64,000 nucleotides of DNA. Origin: Janthinobacterium sp. CG3. Lineage in GTDB: Bacteria > Pseudomonadota > Gammaproteobacteria > Burkholderiales > Burkholderiaceae_D. The DNA lies in contig NZ_KB467824.1 of NCBI RefSeq assembly GCF_000344615.1, forward strand, positions 5,208,778 to 5,272,777, written 5' to 3'. Below are positions 17,222 through 25,535 of the stretch, piece after piece. The notes beneath the pieces were generated by a model that ran no database searches, was not told the DNA's origin, and saw nothing but the letters and a program-made list of their open reading frames with translations. The translations under genes were made by a program, and so were the position numbers. Each line of letters begins with the position of its first letter. Positions within the stretch are counted from its first letter, which is position 1.

Positions 17222-18427
17222 ATGAATGAAATGCAGACCATCGCGGCAACAGCGGACGAATCCGTCGTTGAGAGTGAACTTGACCTGATCGATCTTTTGA
17301 TCGTCCTTGCGAAGCATAAGAAAATGATCATTTTCCTGCCTTTGGCGGTGGCGATCCTCGCATTGGCTGTCAGTTTTCTTTTGCCGAACATCTATAAAGC
17401 GAACACCAAGATTTTGCCGCCGCAGCAAGGCCAGTCCGGCGCGGCGGCGTTGCTGTCGCAACTAGGCGGCGTTGCCGGCGCCGCCGCCGGCGCCGCCGGG
17501 ATGAAAAATCCGAACGATTTGTATGTCGGCATGCTGACCAGCCGGACCATCGCCGATAGGCTGATCGCACGCTATGATTTGAAGAAGGCCTACGCTACCG
17601 ATTCGCAGGAAAAGGCGAGGAAAATACTCGAAGACAACACCAGTGTTGTCGCGGGGAAAGACGGCTTGATCAGTGTCGAAGTGGAGGGCAAGGATAAGTT
17701 GCTGGTGTCGAAACTGGCCAACTCGTACGCGGAAGAATTGTTAAAGCTGACCAAGGTGCTGGCGGTAACCGAGGCGGCCCAGCGCCGCCTTTTCTTCGAG
17801 CGCCAGCTTGAACTCTCCAAGGACAATCTGTCCAAGGCCGAGATGACCCTCAAAAGCGCGCTCGATACGCACGGCGTGATCAGTGTGGACAGCGACAGTC
17901 GCGCCATCGTCGAGACCGTCGGCCGTTTGCGGGCGCAGATTGCCGCGAAGGAAATCCAGCTGAATTCGATGCAAGCCTTCGTGACCCCGAACAACCACGA
18001 ATACAAGCGGGTTCAGGAAGATTTGAGCAGTTTGCGTTCCGAGTTTTCCAAACTTCAAAACGGTCGTCCGGCGCTGGCCGGCGACGAGATGCCCGCCGGA
18101 GACAAGCAGGCTGGACTGGAGAACATCAAGATCTTGCGCGAAGTGAAGTATCACCAAATGCTGTATGAGTTGTTGTCGAAGCAATATGAGGTGGCTCGTC
18201 TCGACGAGTCGAAAGATTCGTCGATCATACAAGTGCTCGACATGGCGATGGAGCCGGAACGCAAATTCAAGCCGAAACGTTTAAGCATTGTGCTGGTCTC
18301 CACCATGCTGGCATTTTTCGCGGCGATCGCCCTGGCGTTCATTCGCGAAGCCAAACGGGAAGCGCTGGAGAATCCGGAGCGCGCCGAGCAGTGGGACGAA
18401 CTGAAGTCGCATATCCGGTTCAAGTGA
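17222..18427 (+). CDS. Polysaccharide chain-length determinant (Wzz/PCP family, no kinase domain)
   Basis: A 401-residue inner-membrane protein with the polysaccharide co-polymerase layout: a cytoplasmic N-terminus, a first membrane segment near residues 36-56, a large periplasmic helical part, and a second membrane segment near 356-376. PERKFKPKRLSIVL precedes the second segment and matches the family's Pro-rich signature. The periplasmic part includes a GA-rich stretch (residues 75-97) and long coiled-coil-like helices. There is no C-terminal BY-kinase domain, and no separate tyrosine kinase or phosphatase gene lies nearby. It likely sets polymer length together with the export protein upstream and the Wzy-like polymerase downstream. 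Confidence 0.88.
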   Translation: MNEMQTIAATADESVVESELDLIDLLIVLAKHKKMIIFLPLAVAILALAVSFLLPNIYKANTKILPPQQGQSGAAALLSQLGGVAGAAAGAAGMKNPNDLYVGMLTSRTIADRLIARYDLKKAYATDSQEKARKILEDNTSVVAGKDGLISVEVEGKDKLLVSKLANSYAEELLKLTKVLAVTEAAQRRLFFERQLELSKDNLSKAEMTLKSALDTHGVISVDSDSRAIVETVGRLRAQIAAKEIQLNSMQAFVTPNNHEYKRVQEDLSSLRSEFSKLQNGRPALAGDEMPAGDKQAGLENIKILREVKYHQMLYELLSKQYEVARLDESKDSSIIQVLDMAMEPERKFKPKRLSIVLVSTMLAFFAAIALAFIREAKREALENPERAEQWDELKSHIRFK

Positions 18428-18530
18428 AATTCGACTTGGCGCCCGAGGCTGGGTTGAGCGGTACGACTCCGCGTCTGCGCCCGGTCAGGATTTGCTGACA
18501 GGGAAATGGTTTTGTGTTGGGGGCGGAATG

Positions 18531-19685
18531 ATGAACGAATTTTACATGCTTGGTATTGCTGCGGTGGCCGGGGCGGGCAGTTGCGCCATGTGTCTTCTGA
18601 TCATTTGTTCACAGCGCTGGCACGGCAAGCACTCGCTTGACCACGACCTCGCCGGCGCGCAGAAATTTCACGTGACGGCGGTGCCCCGCATCGGCGGCAT
18701 CGCCGTGTTCGCGGGTGTGGCGCTGGCGGTCGTTACCTGTATGGCGCTGCTGCCGGCTGTATTTCCTACTCAATACGTCAACCAGGCGATGAAGCTGTTG
18801 CTGGCCAGTCTGCCGGCATTTTGCGCCGGCATCGTCGAGGATTTGACCAAGCATGTATCGGTGAAGGTCCGCCTGACGGCCACCGTCGTCAGCGCCTTGA
18901 TGGGAGCTTGGCTGCTGGGGGCGGTGATTACTTCGCTGGATCTGTGGGGCGTCGACAATCTGCTGCTGTTTGTCCCGGCGGCGTTGTTGTTGACGGCGCT
19001 GGCGGTTGCCGGTGGCGCCAACGCGATCAACATTATCGACGGTTTCAACGGCCTGGCCGGCAGCGTCGTCGTGATTATGATGGTGGCGCTTGGCTTCCTG
19101 GCTTGGCGCGTCGGTGACGGCCTGGTGCTGACGCTGGCTTTGCTTGGCGGCGGCGCGGCGTGTGGTTTTCTGGTGTTGAATTTTCCGACCGGTCGCCTGT
19201 TCCTTGGCGACGGCGGCGCTTATTTTTTGGGGTTTTGGACGGCCGAACTCGCTGTGCTGTTGCTGGTTCGGAATCCCTCGGTGAACGCATGGCAGGTGTC
19301 GTCGTTGTGCGCCTATCCGGTGATCGAAGTCCTGTTCAGCATGTATCGCCGAAAAATCATCCGGAAATCCAGTCCTGGCGCGCCGGACGGCTTGCATTTG
19401 CACACGCTGCTGTATCGCCGGGTCGCGCCGCGTCTGGTGCGTCGACATGGCAAGGCCGGTTGGGTGCGCAACGCCGCCGTGACCTGCCTGGTCGCGCCCG
19501 CGATCGCGGCGCTGGCAGGGCTCACTTTGCTTGTCGGGAATAGCTTCGCCGGCGCGGGGGCCATGGTCTGCCTGCAGGTCGCCCTCTATCTTATCGTCTA
19601 CAAGCGGCTGGTGCGCGGACGCTGGTGGCAGGCCCCGGCCAGCTATCGCGCGGTGGCCGGCGAAACCAAGGTCAAGTTGTCATAA
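18531..19685 (+). CDS. WecA/MraY-family undecaprenyl-phosphate glycosyl-1-phosphate transferase
   Basis: A polytopic 384-residue membrane enzyme that would transfer a sugar-1-phosphate (often GlcNAc- or related) to undecaprenyl phosphate, starting the repeat unit. Family landmarks are VPRIGGIAVFAG, DLTKHVSVKVRL (Asp-rich first loop reduced), NAINIIDGFNGLAG, LFLGDGGAYFLGF and the His-containing GLHLHTLLYRR. About ten hydrophobic segments are visible. Two adjacent ATG codons lie at 18528 and 18531; GGGGG at 18519-18523 is better spaced for 18531. It is the only initiating transferase in the locus. Confidence 0.9.
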   Translation: MNEFYMLGIAAVAGAGSCAMCLLIICSQRWHGKHSLDHDLAGAQKFHVTAVPRIGGIAVFAGVALAVVTCMALLPAVFPTQYVNQAMKLLLASLPAFCAGIVEDLTKHVSVKVRLTATVVSALMGAWLLGAVITSLDLWGVDNLLLFVPAALLLTALAVAGGANAINIIDGFNGLAGSVVVIMMVALGFLAWRVGDGLVLTLALLGGGAACGFLVLNFPTGRLFLGDGGAYFLGFWTAELAVLLLVRNPSVNAWQVSSLCAYPVIEVLFSMYRRKIIRKSSPGAPDGLHLHTLLYRRVAPRLVRRHGKAGWVRNAAVTCLVAPAIAALAGLTLLVGNSFAGAGAMVCLQVALYLIVYKRLVRGRWWQAPASYRAVAGETKVKLS

Positions 19686-19808
19686 GCGGCCGCGGGCGCG
19701 CCGCCGCGCGCCCGCACGCGGCGTAAATATACAAGCGGGAATCGTCCCCGATGTGATGGCTACGGGTGTCACCTGAAGCGTTTAACCATTTTTTACGAGA
19801 AATTTGTC

Positions 19809-20804
19809 ATGCTCAAGAATAAGTCAATTTTAATCACCGGCGGAACGGGTTCTTTTGGTAAAGCTTTTGTGAGAACAATTTTGGAGCGTTTTCCAAGTAT
19901 CGAGCGCCTCGTGGTGTTCTCGCGCGACGAGTTGAAGCAGTTTGAAATGGCGCAGGAGTTTTCCGAGGAAAAGTACCAGGGCCTGCGCTACTTTATCGGC
20001 GACATCCGCGACGAGGCGCGTCTGCGCCGCGCGCTCGAAGGTATTGACGTGGTGATCCACGCCGCCGCGCTCAAGCAAGTGCCGGCCGCCGAATATAATC
20101 CTTTCGAATGTATCAAGACCAATGTGCTCGGCGCGCAAAATTTGATCGAGGCCTGTCTCGACAGCAAGGTGCAAAAAGTGGTCGCCCTGTCCACCGACAA
20201 GGCCGCCGCGCCGATCAATCTGTACGGCGCCACCAAGCTGTGCTCGGATAAATTGTTTATCGCCGCCAACAACATCCGCGGCCGCCGCGACATCTCGTTT
20301 AGCGTGGTGCGTTACGGCAACGTTATGGGTAGCCGCGGCTCGGTGGTACCGTTTTTTCTGAGCAAGCGCGCCAGCGGCGTGTTGCCGATCACCGATGCCG
20401 AAATGACCCGTTTCAATATTTCCTTGCAAGAGGGCGTTGACATGGTGTTGTGGGCGCTGGAAAACGCGATGGGCGGCGAAATCCTGGTGCCGAAGATTCC
20501 GTCGTACCGCATCCTCGACGTCGCCAAGGCGATCGGGCCGGAGTGCGAGCATCCGATCGTCGGTATCCGCCCGGGCGAAAAAATCCATGAGGAAATGATC
20601 ACCGCCAGCGACAGTTTGAACACGGTCGACCTCGGTCCGTATTACGCGATTCTTCCGGCCAATGGCAATCTGACCATTCAAAAGTATTGCGATACAATGA
20701 AGGCGACGCCGGTGGCGCCCGGATTCAGCTATAACAGTGGATCAAACAGCGATTTTCTGAGCGTCGACGAGTTGAAAAAACTGATCGCCGCCCAAGTCGG
20801 CTGA
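19809..20804 (+). CDS. pseB: UDP-N-acetylglucosamine 4,6-dehydratase (inverting), PseB
   Basis: First enzyme of pseudaminic acid synthesis. It removes water from UDP-GlcNAc and inverts C5 to give UDP-2-acetamido-2,6-dideoxy-L-arabino-hex-4-ulose. This short-chain dehydrogenase of 331 residues has the NADP-binding GGTGSFGKA (residues 11-19). LSTDKAAAPINLYGATK holds the catalytic Asp/Lys and the YxxxK pair. KQVPAAEYNPFE and RYGNVMGSRGSV are characteristic of PseB/FlaA1. The soluble length fits FlaA1 rather than the large membrane-bound dehydratases. pseC follows 20 bp later. Confidence 0.93.
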   Translation: MLKNKSILITGGTGSFGKAFVRTILERFPSIERLVVFSRDELKQFEMAQEFSEEKYQGLRYFIGDIRDEARLRRALEGIDVVIHAAALKQVPAAEYNPFECIKTNVLGAQNLIEACLDSKVQKVVALSTDKAAAPINLYGATKLCSDKLFIAANNIRGRRDISFSVVRYGNVMGSRGSVVPFFLSKRASGVLPITDAEMTRFNISLQEGVDMVLWALENAMGGEILVPKIPSYRILDVAKAIGPECEHPIVGIRPGEKIHEEMITASDSLNTVDLGPYYAILPANGNLTIQKYCDTMKATPVAPGFSYNSGSNSDFLSVDELKKLIAAQVG

Positions 20805-20824
20805 CACTTCAACGGGAGCATTGA

Positions 20825-21997
20825 TTGAGTTACATTCCCTACGGACGGCAAGACCTCGACGCCGACGACATCCAAGCCGTGGTCGAGGTGCTGCAATCGG
20901 ATTTCCTCACGCAGGGGCCGAAGACCCCGCAATTCGAGGCCGCCCTGGCCGCCTACTGTGGCGCTGCCCACGCGTGCGCCGTCAACAGCGCCACGTCGGC
21001 GCTGCATATCGCCTGCCTGGCCTTGGGGGTGGGACCCGGCGATCTGGTGTGGACTTCGCCGGTGACCTTCATCGCCAGTGCCAATTGCGCGCGCTATTGC
21101 GGCGCCGATGTCGACTTCGTTGACATCGACGCGCGCACCTACAATATGAGCGTGGCCGCGCTGGCGGTCAAGTTGGCCAAGGCGCGGCTGGCCGGGCGCT
21201 TGCCCAAGGTGGTGATTCCAGTCCATCTGTGTGGCCAGCCGTGCGAAATGGAGGCGATCCGCGCCCTGTCCAGGCAGTATGGTTTCAGCGTGATCGAGGA
21301 CGCCTCGCACGCCATCGGCGGTCGCTACCAGGATGCGCCGATCGGCGCATGTCGCTTTAGCGACATCTGCGTCTTCAGCTTCCATCCGGTGAAGATTATC
21401 ACTACCGCGGAAGGCGGCGCGGCCTTGACCAACAACGCCGGGCTGGCGGCGCGCATGAATTCGCTGCGCAGCCATGGCATGACGCGCGACGCCGGGGCCA
21501 TGACACAGGCGCCGGACGGTCCCTGGTATTATGAACAGATCGAGCTCGGTTACAATTACCGCATGACGGAGCTGCAATCGGCGCTGGGCCTGAGCCAGAT
21601 GCGCCGGCTTGACGCCTTCGTCGCGCAGCGCCACCAGATCGCGCGGCGTTACGACGCATTGCTCGCGAAGCTGCCGGTGCTGTTGCCCTGGCAACATGCG
21701 GACGGGTATTCAGGCTTACACTTGTATGTCGTCAGACTGCAACTCGAGAAATTGGCGCTCAGCCATCTGCAGGTGTTTGAACGCCTGCGCGCGGCGGCTA
21801 TCGGCGTCAATGTGCATTACATTCCGGTGTACCGCCAGCCGTATTACCGCGGGCTGGGCTTCGAGCCCGGCTATTGCGCCGAGGCCGAGTCCTACTATGC
21901 CAGCGCCATCAGTCTGCCGATGTATTCCGCGTTGAGTCTCGAACAGCAAGATTATGTGGTCGAGACCCTCAAAAACATTCTTCAAGAGCCATCATGA
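20825..21997 (+). CDS. pseC: UDP-4-amino-4,6-dideoxy-N-acetyl-beta-L-altrosamine transaminase, PseC
   Basis: PLP-dependent aminotransferase (DegT/DnrJ/EryC1 family) that adds the C4 amino group to the PseB product using glutamate. The 390-residue protein has the PLP Lys in FHPVKIITTAEGG near residue 185. IEDASHAIGGRY carries the cofactor-binding Asp, and YNYRMTELQSALGLSQ is a family signature. The start is TTG at 20825, with GGGAG six bases upstream; no ATG fits the conserved SYIPYGRQ N-terminus. The last four bases overlap the next gene (ATGA). Confidence 0.93.
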   Translation: MSYIPYGRQDLDADDIQAVVEVLQSDFLTQGPKTPQFEAALAAYCGAAHACAVNSATSALHIACLALGVGPGDLVWTSPVTFIASANCARYCGADVDFVDIDARTYNMSVAALAVKLAKARLAGRLPKVVIPVHLCGQPCEMEAIRALSRQYGFSVIEDASHAIGGRYQDAPIGACRFSDICVFSFHPVKIITTAEGGAALTNNAGLAARMNSLRSHGMTRDAGAMTQAPDGPWYYEQIELGYNYRMTELQSALGLSQMRRLDAFVAQRHQIARRYDALLAKLPVLLPWQHADGYSGLHLYVVRLQLEKLALSHLQVFERLRAAAIGVNVHYIPVYRQPYYRGLGFEPGYCAEAESYYASAISLPMYSALSLEQQDYVVETLKNILQEPS

Positions 21998-22533
21998 GCG
22001 GCGTGCTGCTCTCCAGTTCCCGCATCGCATTCCGTCCGCTGACGCTGGCCGACGTCGGCCAGGAGTACGTCGACTGGCTGTGCGACCCCGAGGTGTCGCG
22101 TTTTCTGGAGGCGCGGCACGTGCGCAGCACGCTGGCCGGGTGCCGGGAATACGTGGCCGCGGCCAACGCCAACGACAAACAGTTTTTGATGGGAATGTTC
22201 GACCTGGCCACCTCCAAGCATATTGGTAACATTAAGATCGGCCTGATCGACTACCAGTATATGTCGGGTGACCTCAGCCTATTCATCGGCGATAAAACAT
22301 TCTGGCGCCGCGGCTACGCCGGCGAGGCGATTCAGCGGATCACGGGCTGGGGCTTCGAACAGTTGAAGCTGGAAAAAATCGGCGCCGGCTGCTACGAGAA
22401 TAATACCGCCTCGCTGCGCGCCTTTCTGAAGTCCGGCTATGCGATCGAGGGATTCTTCCGCAAGCAGGTGCGATACGAGGGCAGGCGTATCGGCGTCATA
22501 CGGGTAGGGATCACCGCACATGACGTCGAATAA
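21994..22533 (+). CDS. GNAT N-acetyltransferase, nonulosonic acid pathway
   Basis: A 179-residue protein of the RimJ/RimL-like GNAT group. IAFRPLTLADVGQEYVDWL opens the fold. RRGYAGEAIQRITGWGF matches the acetyl-CoA pyrophosphate loop, and YENNTASLRAFLKSGY is the typical C-terminal part. It is translationally coupled to pseC (ATGA) and so almost certainly acts on a pathway intermediate. In canonical pathways PseH acetylates the C4 amine. However, a second GNAT domain fused to PseG further along resembles PseH more, so this one may acylate a different amine. Substrate not determined. Confidence 0.82.
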   Translation: MSGVLLSSSRIAFRPLTLADVGQEYVDWLCDPEVSRFLEARHVRSTLAGCREYVAAANANDKQFLMGMFDLATSKHIGNIKIGLIDYQYMSGDLSLFIGDKTFWRRGYAGEAIQRITGWGFEQLKLEKIGAGCYENNTASLRAFLKSGYAIEGFFRKQVRYEGRRIGVIRVGITAHDVE

Positions 22534-23428
22534 GCCACCACAGCGGCTAGGTTTGGGGACGGTACAGTTCGGCCTTGACTACGGTATCGCCAACCAGTCC
22601 GGCCGGGTCGCGTTGGCCGACGCCGTCGCCATCGTCGCCCTGGCGGGCGGCAACGGCCTGGAGGTGCTCGACACCGCTTCCGCCTACGGCGACAGCGAGT
22701 CGACGGTTGGCCTATGCCTGCTTGCCAACGCCGCCTGCGCGTTCCGGGTGGTGACCAAAACCGCGCCGCTCGGAACGGCGGCGCTGGGTGCGGCGGAATT
22801 GCAAATGGTCGAACGGGCGTTCATGGCGTCGCTGGAAAGACTAGGCCGGCGCCGCGTCGATTGCCTGATGGTGCACCACGCCGACGACTTGCTGGTACCC
22901 GGCGGCGAGCGCCTGTTCGCGCGCCTGCTGGCATGGCGCGAACAGGGCTTGGTCGACAAAATTGGCGTCTCGGTCTACGACAAGGAACAAATTGAGCGCC
23001 TGTTCGCACGCTATAGCTTCGACTTGGTCCAGTTGCCGCTGAACGTCTTTGACCAGCGCCTGCTGCACAACGGCGGCCTGGCCATGCTGGCCGAGCGGGG
23101 TGTCGAAGTACATGCCCGTTCGCTGTTGTTGCAGGGCGTGCTATTGATGTCGCCCGCAAGCCTGCCGGCCCATTTGGCCGCGCTGAGGGCGCCGCTGGCG
23201 GCGCTGCACGCGCTGGCGCGTACCAGGGGCCTGACGCCGCTTGCTGCGGCGTTCGGTTTTGTCAAACAAATCAAGGAGGTGGCGGTGGCGCTGGTGGGCG
23301 TGTTGTCGGTCGCGCACCTGGGCGAATGCCTGGACGCCTATCGCGGCGCGCCGGCGGGCGATTATGCCCGCTTCGCCCAGGACGATGACAGCTTGATTGA
23401 TCCGCGCCGCTGGCCCGCGTCGAGGTAA
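22520..23428 (+). CDS. Aldo/keto reductase family oxidoreductase
   Basis: A 302-residue TIM-barrel NADP-dependent oxidoreductase. LGLGTVQFGLDYG opens the barrel. VLDTASAYGDSE carries the catalytic Asp and Tyr, and DCLMVHHAD the conserved His-containing strand. IGVSVYDKEQ and the later VQLPLNVFDQRLL match the short family often found in nonulosonic acid and surface-sugar loci. It overlaps the upstream GNAT gene by 14 bases and precedes the cytidylyltransferase by five. No such reductase is needed for plain CMP-pseudaminic acid, so it points to an additional oxidation or reduction on the sugar; this is inference. Confidence 0.85.
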   Translation: MTSNKPPQRLGLGTVQFGLDYGIANQSGRVALADAVAIVALAGGNGLEVLDTASAYGDSESTVGLCLLANAACAFRVVTKTAPLGTAALGAAELQMVERAFMASLERLGRRRVDCLMVHHADDLLVPGGERLFARLLAWREQGLVDKIGVSVYDKEQIERLFARYSFDLVQLPLNVFDQRLLHNGGLAMLAERGVEVHARSLLLQGVLLMSPASLPAHLAALRAPLAALHALARTRGLTPLAAAFGFVKQIKEVAVALVGVLSVAHLGECLDAYRGAPAGDYARFAQDDDSLIDPRRWPASR

Positions 23429-23433
23429 GACAG

Positions 23434-24180
23434 ATGATATTAGTGATATTGCAGGCCCGTTGTTCGTCCACGCGTTTGCCGCAAAAAGTGTTGAAACCTA
23501 TCCTCGGCGTGCCGATGCTGGCCCATCAAATCGCCCGCGTCCAGCGGGCCACGCTGATCGATCGCCTGATCGTTGCCACCAGCTCCGATAGCAGCGACGA
23601 GCCGCTGCAGCGCTTGTGCGGGCAGTTGCGGGTCGAGTGTTTCCGGGGCAGTTTGAACGACGTCCTCGACCGCTACTACCAGGCGGCGTTGCCGTTGCGG
23701 CCGGAACATGTGGTGCGGCTGACCGGTGACTGCCCGTTAAGCGACCCGGAGGTGATTGACAAGGTGATCCGGGCCCACCTCGACAGCGGCGCTGACTATA
23801 CGAGCAATGCCGTGTTGCCGAGCTATCCCGATGGCCTGGATGTGGAGGTGTTCAAGTACGCGCTGCTGCGCCAGGCCTGGCGCGAGGCGAGCCTGCCGTC
23901 CCAGCGCGAGCACGTTACCTTGTTTATGCACGGCCAGCCCGAACGCTTCCACGTCGAGCACGTGCGCGGCGAGGCGGATCTATCCCATTTGCGCTGGACC
24001 GTCGACAACCCCGAGGATTTCGAACTGGTGCAGCAGATTTACGCGGCCTTATATCCGGCCAAGCCGCGGTTCGACAGCGCCGACGTCCTGGCCCTGCTGG
24101 CGCGACGCCCCGGCCTGGTGGACCTTAACCGGCATATCGATCGCAACGAAGGTTTGAAGAAATCGCTGGGCGCCGACTAG
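23434..24180 (+). CDS. pseF: CMP-nonulosonic acid cytidylyltransferase, PseF/SpsF-type
   Basis: A 248-residue nucleotidyltransferase of the GT-A-like cytidylyltransferase family. The N-terminal LQARCSSTRLPQKVL is the nucleotide-binding signature. VRLTGDCPLSDPEVID carries the metal-binding Asp, and YPDGLDVEVF and RWTVDNPEDFELV match SpsF/PseF proteins. In the pathway it would activate the nine-carbon sugar as the CMP derivative. An alternative is one of the SpsF-like proteins that accompany, but do not replace, the activating enzyme. No other cytidylyltransferase is present here, which favours PseF. Confidence 0.85.
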   Translation: MILVILQARCSSTRLPQKVLKPILGVPMLAHQIARVQRATLIDRLIVATSSDSSDEPLQRLCGQLRVECFRGSLNDVLDRYYQAALPLRPEHVVRLTGDCPLSDPEVIDKVIRAHLDSGADYTSNAVLPSYPDGLDVEVFKYALLRQAWREASLPSQREHVTLFMHGQPERFHVEHVRGEADLSHLRWTVDNPEDFELVQQIYAALYPAKPRFDSADVLALLARRPGLVDLNRHIDRNEGLKKSLGAD

Positions 24181-24235
24181 CGCCAAGGGCTTTCCCCATT
24201 TTAGACACGTCTACTCTAGTAAGGGATATACAAGA

Positions 24236-25525
24236 ATGAGCACCCGTTATCAGAAATCCGAGCAACTGCTTGAGCGCGCGGAAAAAGTTATCCCGCTGGG
24301 GAGTCAGACTTTCAGCAAGAGCAAGACGCAATTTCCATTTGGCGTGTCGCCCTATTTCATCAGCCGCGGCAAAGGCAGCCGCGTATGGGACGAGGACGGC
24401 AACGAGTACGTGGACTATATCAACAGCCTGGCCGCCATCACCCTGGGCTATAACGACCCGGACGTGACGGACGCGGTGCGAGCGCAATTGGAAGACGGCG
24501 TCATTTTTTCGCTGCCGCACCGGCTGGAAATGGAAGTGGCCGAGTTGCTAGTGGAGATGGTGCCGTGCGCCGAAAAGGTGCGCTTTGGCAAGAACGGCTC
24601 CGACGCCACGGCTGGCGCGATCCGCGTGTCGCGCGCGTTCACCGGGCGCGACCGGGTCGCCATCTGCGGCTATCACGGTTGGCAGGATTGGTACATCGGC
24701 ACTACCGCCCGTTCCCTCGGGGTGCCGCGGGCGGTCAAGGACCTCAGCCACACCTTCCCCTACAATGATTTGCCGGCCTTGGCCGCGCTGCTGGAGCAAC
24801 ACCGCGGCGAATTCGCCGCGATCATCCTGGAGCCGATGAACGTGGTGTTCCCGGCGCCCGGTTACCTGGAGGGCGTGCGCGAGCTGGCCACCCGGCACGG
24901 CGCGGTGCTGGTGTTCGACGAAACCATCACCGGCTTTCGCTATGCCAACGGCGGCGCCCAGCAATTGTTCGGCGTGACGCCGGACTTGGCCACTTTCGGC
25001 AAGGGCATGGCGAATGGTTACCCGGTGTCGGCGGTCGCCGGACGCGCCGATATCATGAAGTTGATGGAAGAGATTTTCTTTTCGTTCACCTTTGGCGGTG
25101 AAACGCTGTCGCTGGCGGCCGCCGGCGCGACGATGCGCAAATTGAAGCGCGAGCCGGTGGTACAGACGATGACGGCAATCGGAACCCGCCTGCTCGGCGA
25201 GGTGACGGCCTTGATCGAGCGGCACCAGCTGGGAGAATGGCTGGGTTGCGCCGGCCATCCGACCTGGAGTTTCCTGACGCTCAAAGACGCCCCGCATTGC
25301 TCGATGTGGGATATGAAGACGCTGTTGATGCAGGAATTGTTGGCGCGCGGGGTGCTGTGGTTCGGCACCCACAACATCAGTTACGCGCACACCGAGCAGG
25401 ACGTGCACACCCTGGTCCATGCCTACGATGCCATTTTCCCCATGCTGGGGCAGGCCATCAGGACGGGGCGGCCGGGCGACTTCCTGCGCTGCGAACCGCT
25501 CAAGCCGCTGTTCAAGCTGCGCTAG
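24236..25525 (+). CDS. Class III aminotransferase (glutamate-1-semialdehyde aminomutase-like)
   Basis: A 429-residue PLP enzyme of fold type I. GSQTFSKSKTQFP and WDEDGNEYVDYINSL match the GSA-aminomutase-like group. VFDETITGFRYANGG holds the cofactor-binding Asp, and LATFGKGMANGYP the PLP-forming Lys near residue 262. It is not hemL itself: its context and N-terminus differ, and it sits inside the nonulosonic acid pathway. Canonical pseudaminic acid needs only PseC as transaminase, so this second aminotransferase could install a further amino group, perhaps after oxidation by the neighbouring aldo/keto reductase. That role is inference. AAGGGATAT precedes the ATG. Confidence 0.87.
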   Translation: MSTRYQKSEQLLERAEKVIPLGSQTFSKSKTQFPFGVSPYFISRGKGSRVWDEDGNEYVDYINSLAAITLGYNDPDVTDAVRAQLEDGVIFSLPHRLEMEVAELLVEMVPCAEKVRFGKNGSDATAGAIRVSRAFTGRDRVAICGYHGWQDWYIGTTARSLGVPRAVKDLSHTFPYNDLPALAALLEQHRGEFAAIILEPMNVVFPAPGYLEGVRELATRHGAVLVFDETITGFRYANGGAQQLFGVTPDLATFGKGMANGYPVSAVAGRADIMKLMEEIFFSFTFGGETLSLAAAGATMRKLKREPVVQTMTAIGTRLLGEVTALIERHQLGEWLGCAGHPTWSFLTLKDAPHCSMWDMKTLLMQELLARGVLWFGTHNISYAHTEQDVHTLVHAYDAIFPMLGQAIRTGRPGDFLRCEPLKPLFKLR

Positions 25526-25535
25526 GGCGGGCCCG

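Noticed and set aside
19694..19713. GC hairpin after the WecA-like gene as a terminator
   Set aside because: No T-run follows, and pseB downstream is on the same strand and needs read-through unless it has its own promoter, which I could not identify.
24236..25525. hemL, glutamate-1-semialdehyde aminomutase for haem synthesis
   Set aside because: The family matches, but the location inside the nonulosonic acid pathway and differences at the N-terminus argue against a haem role.
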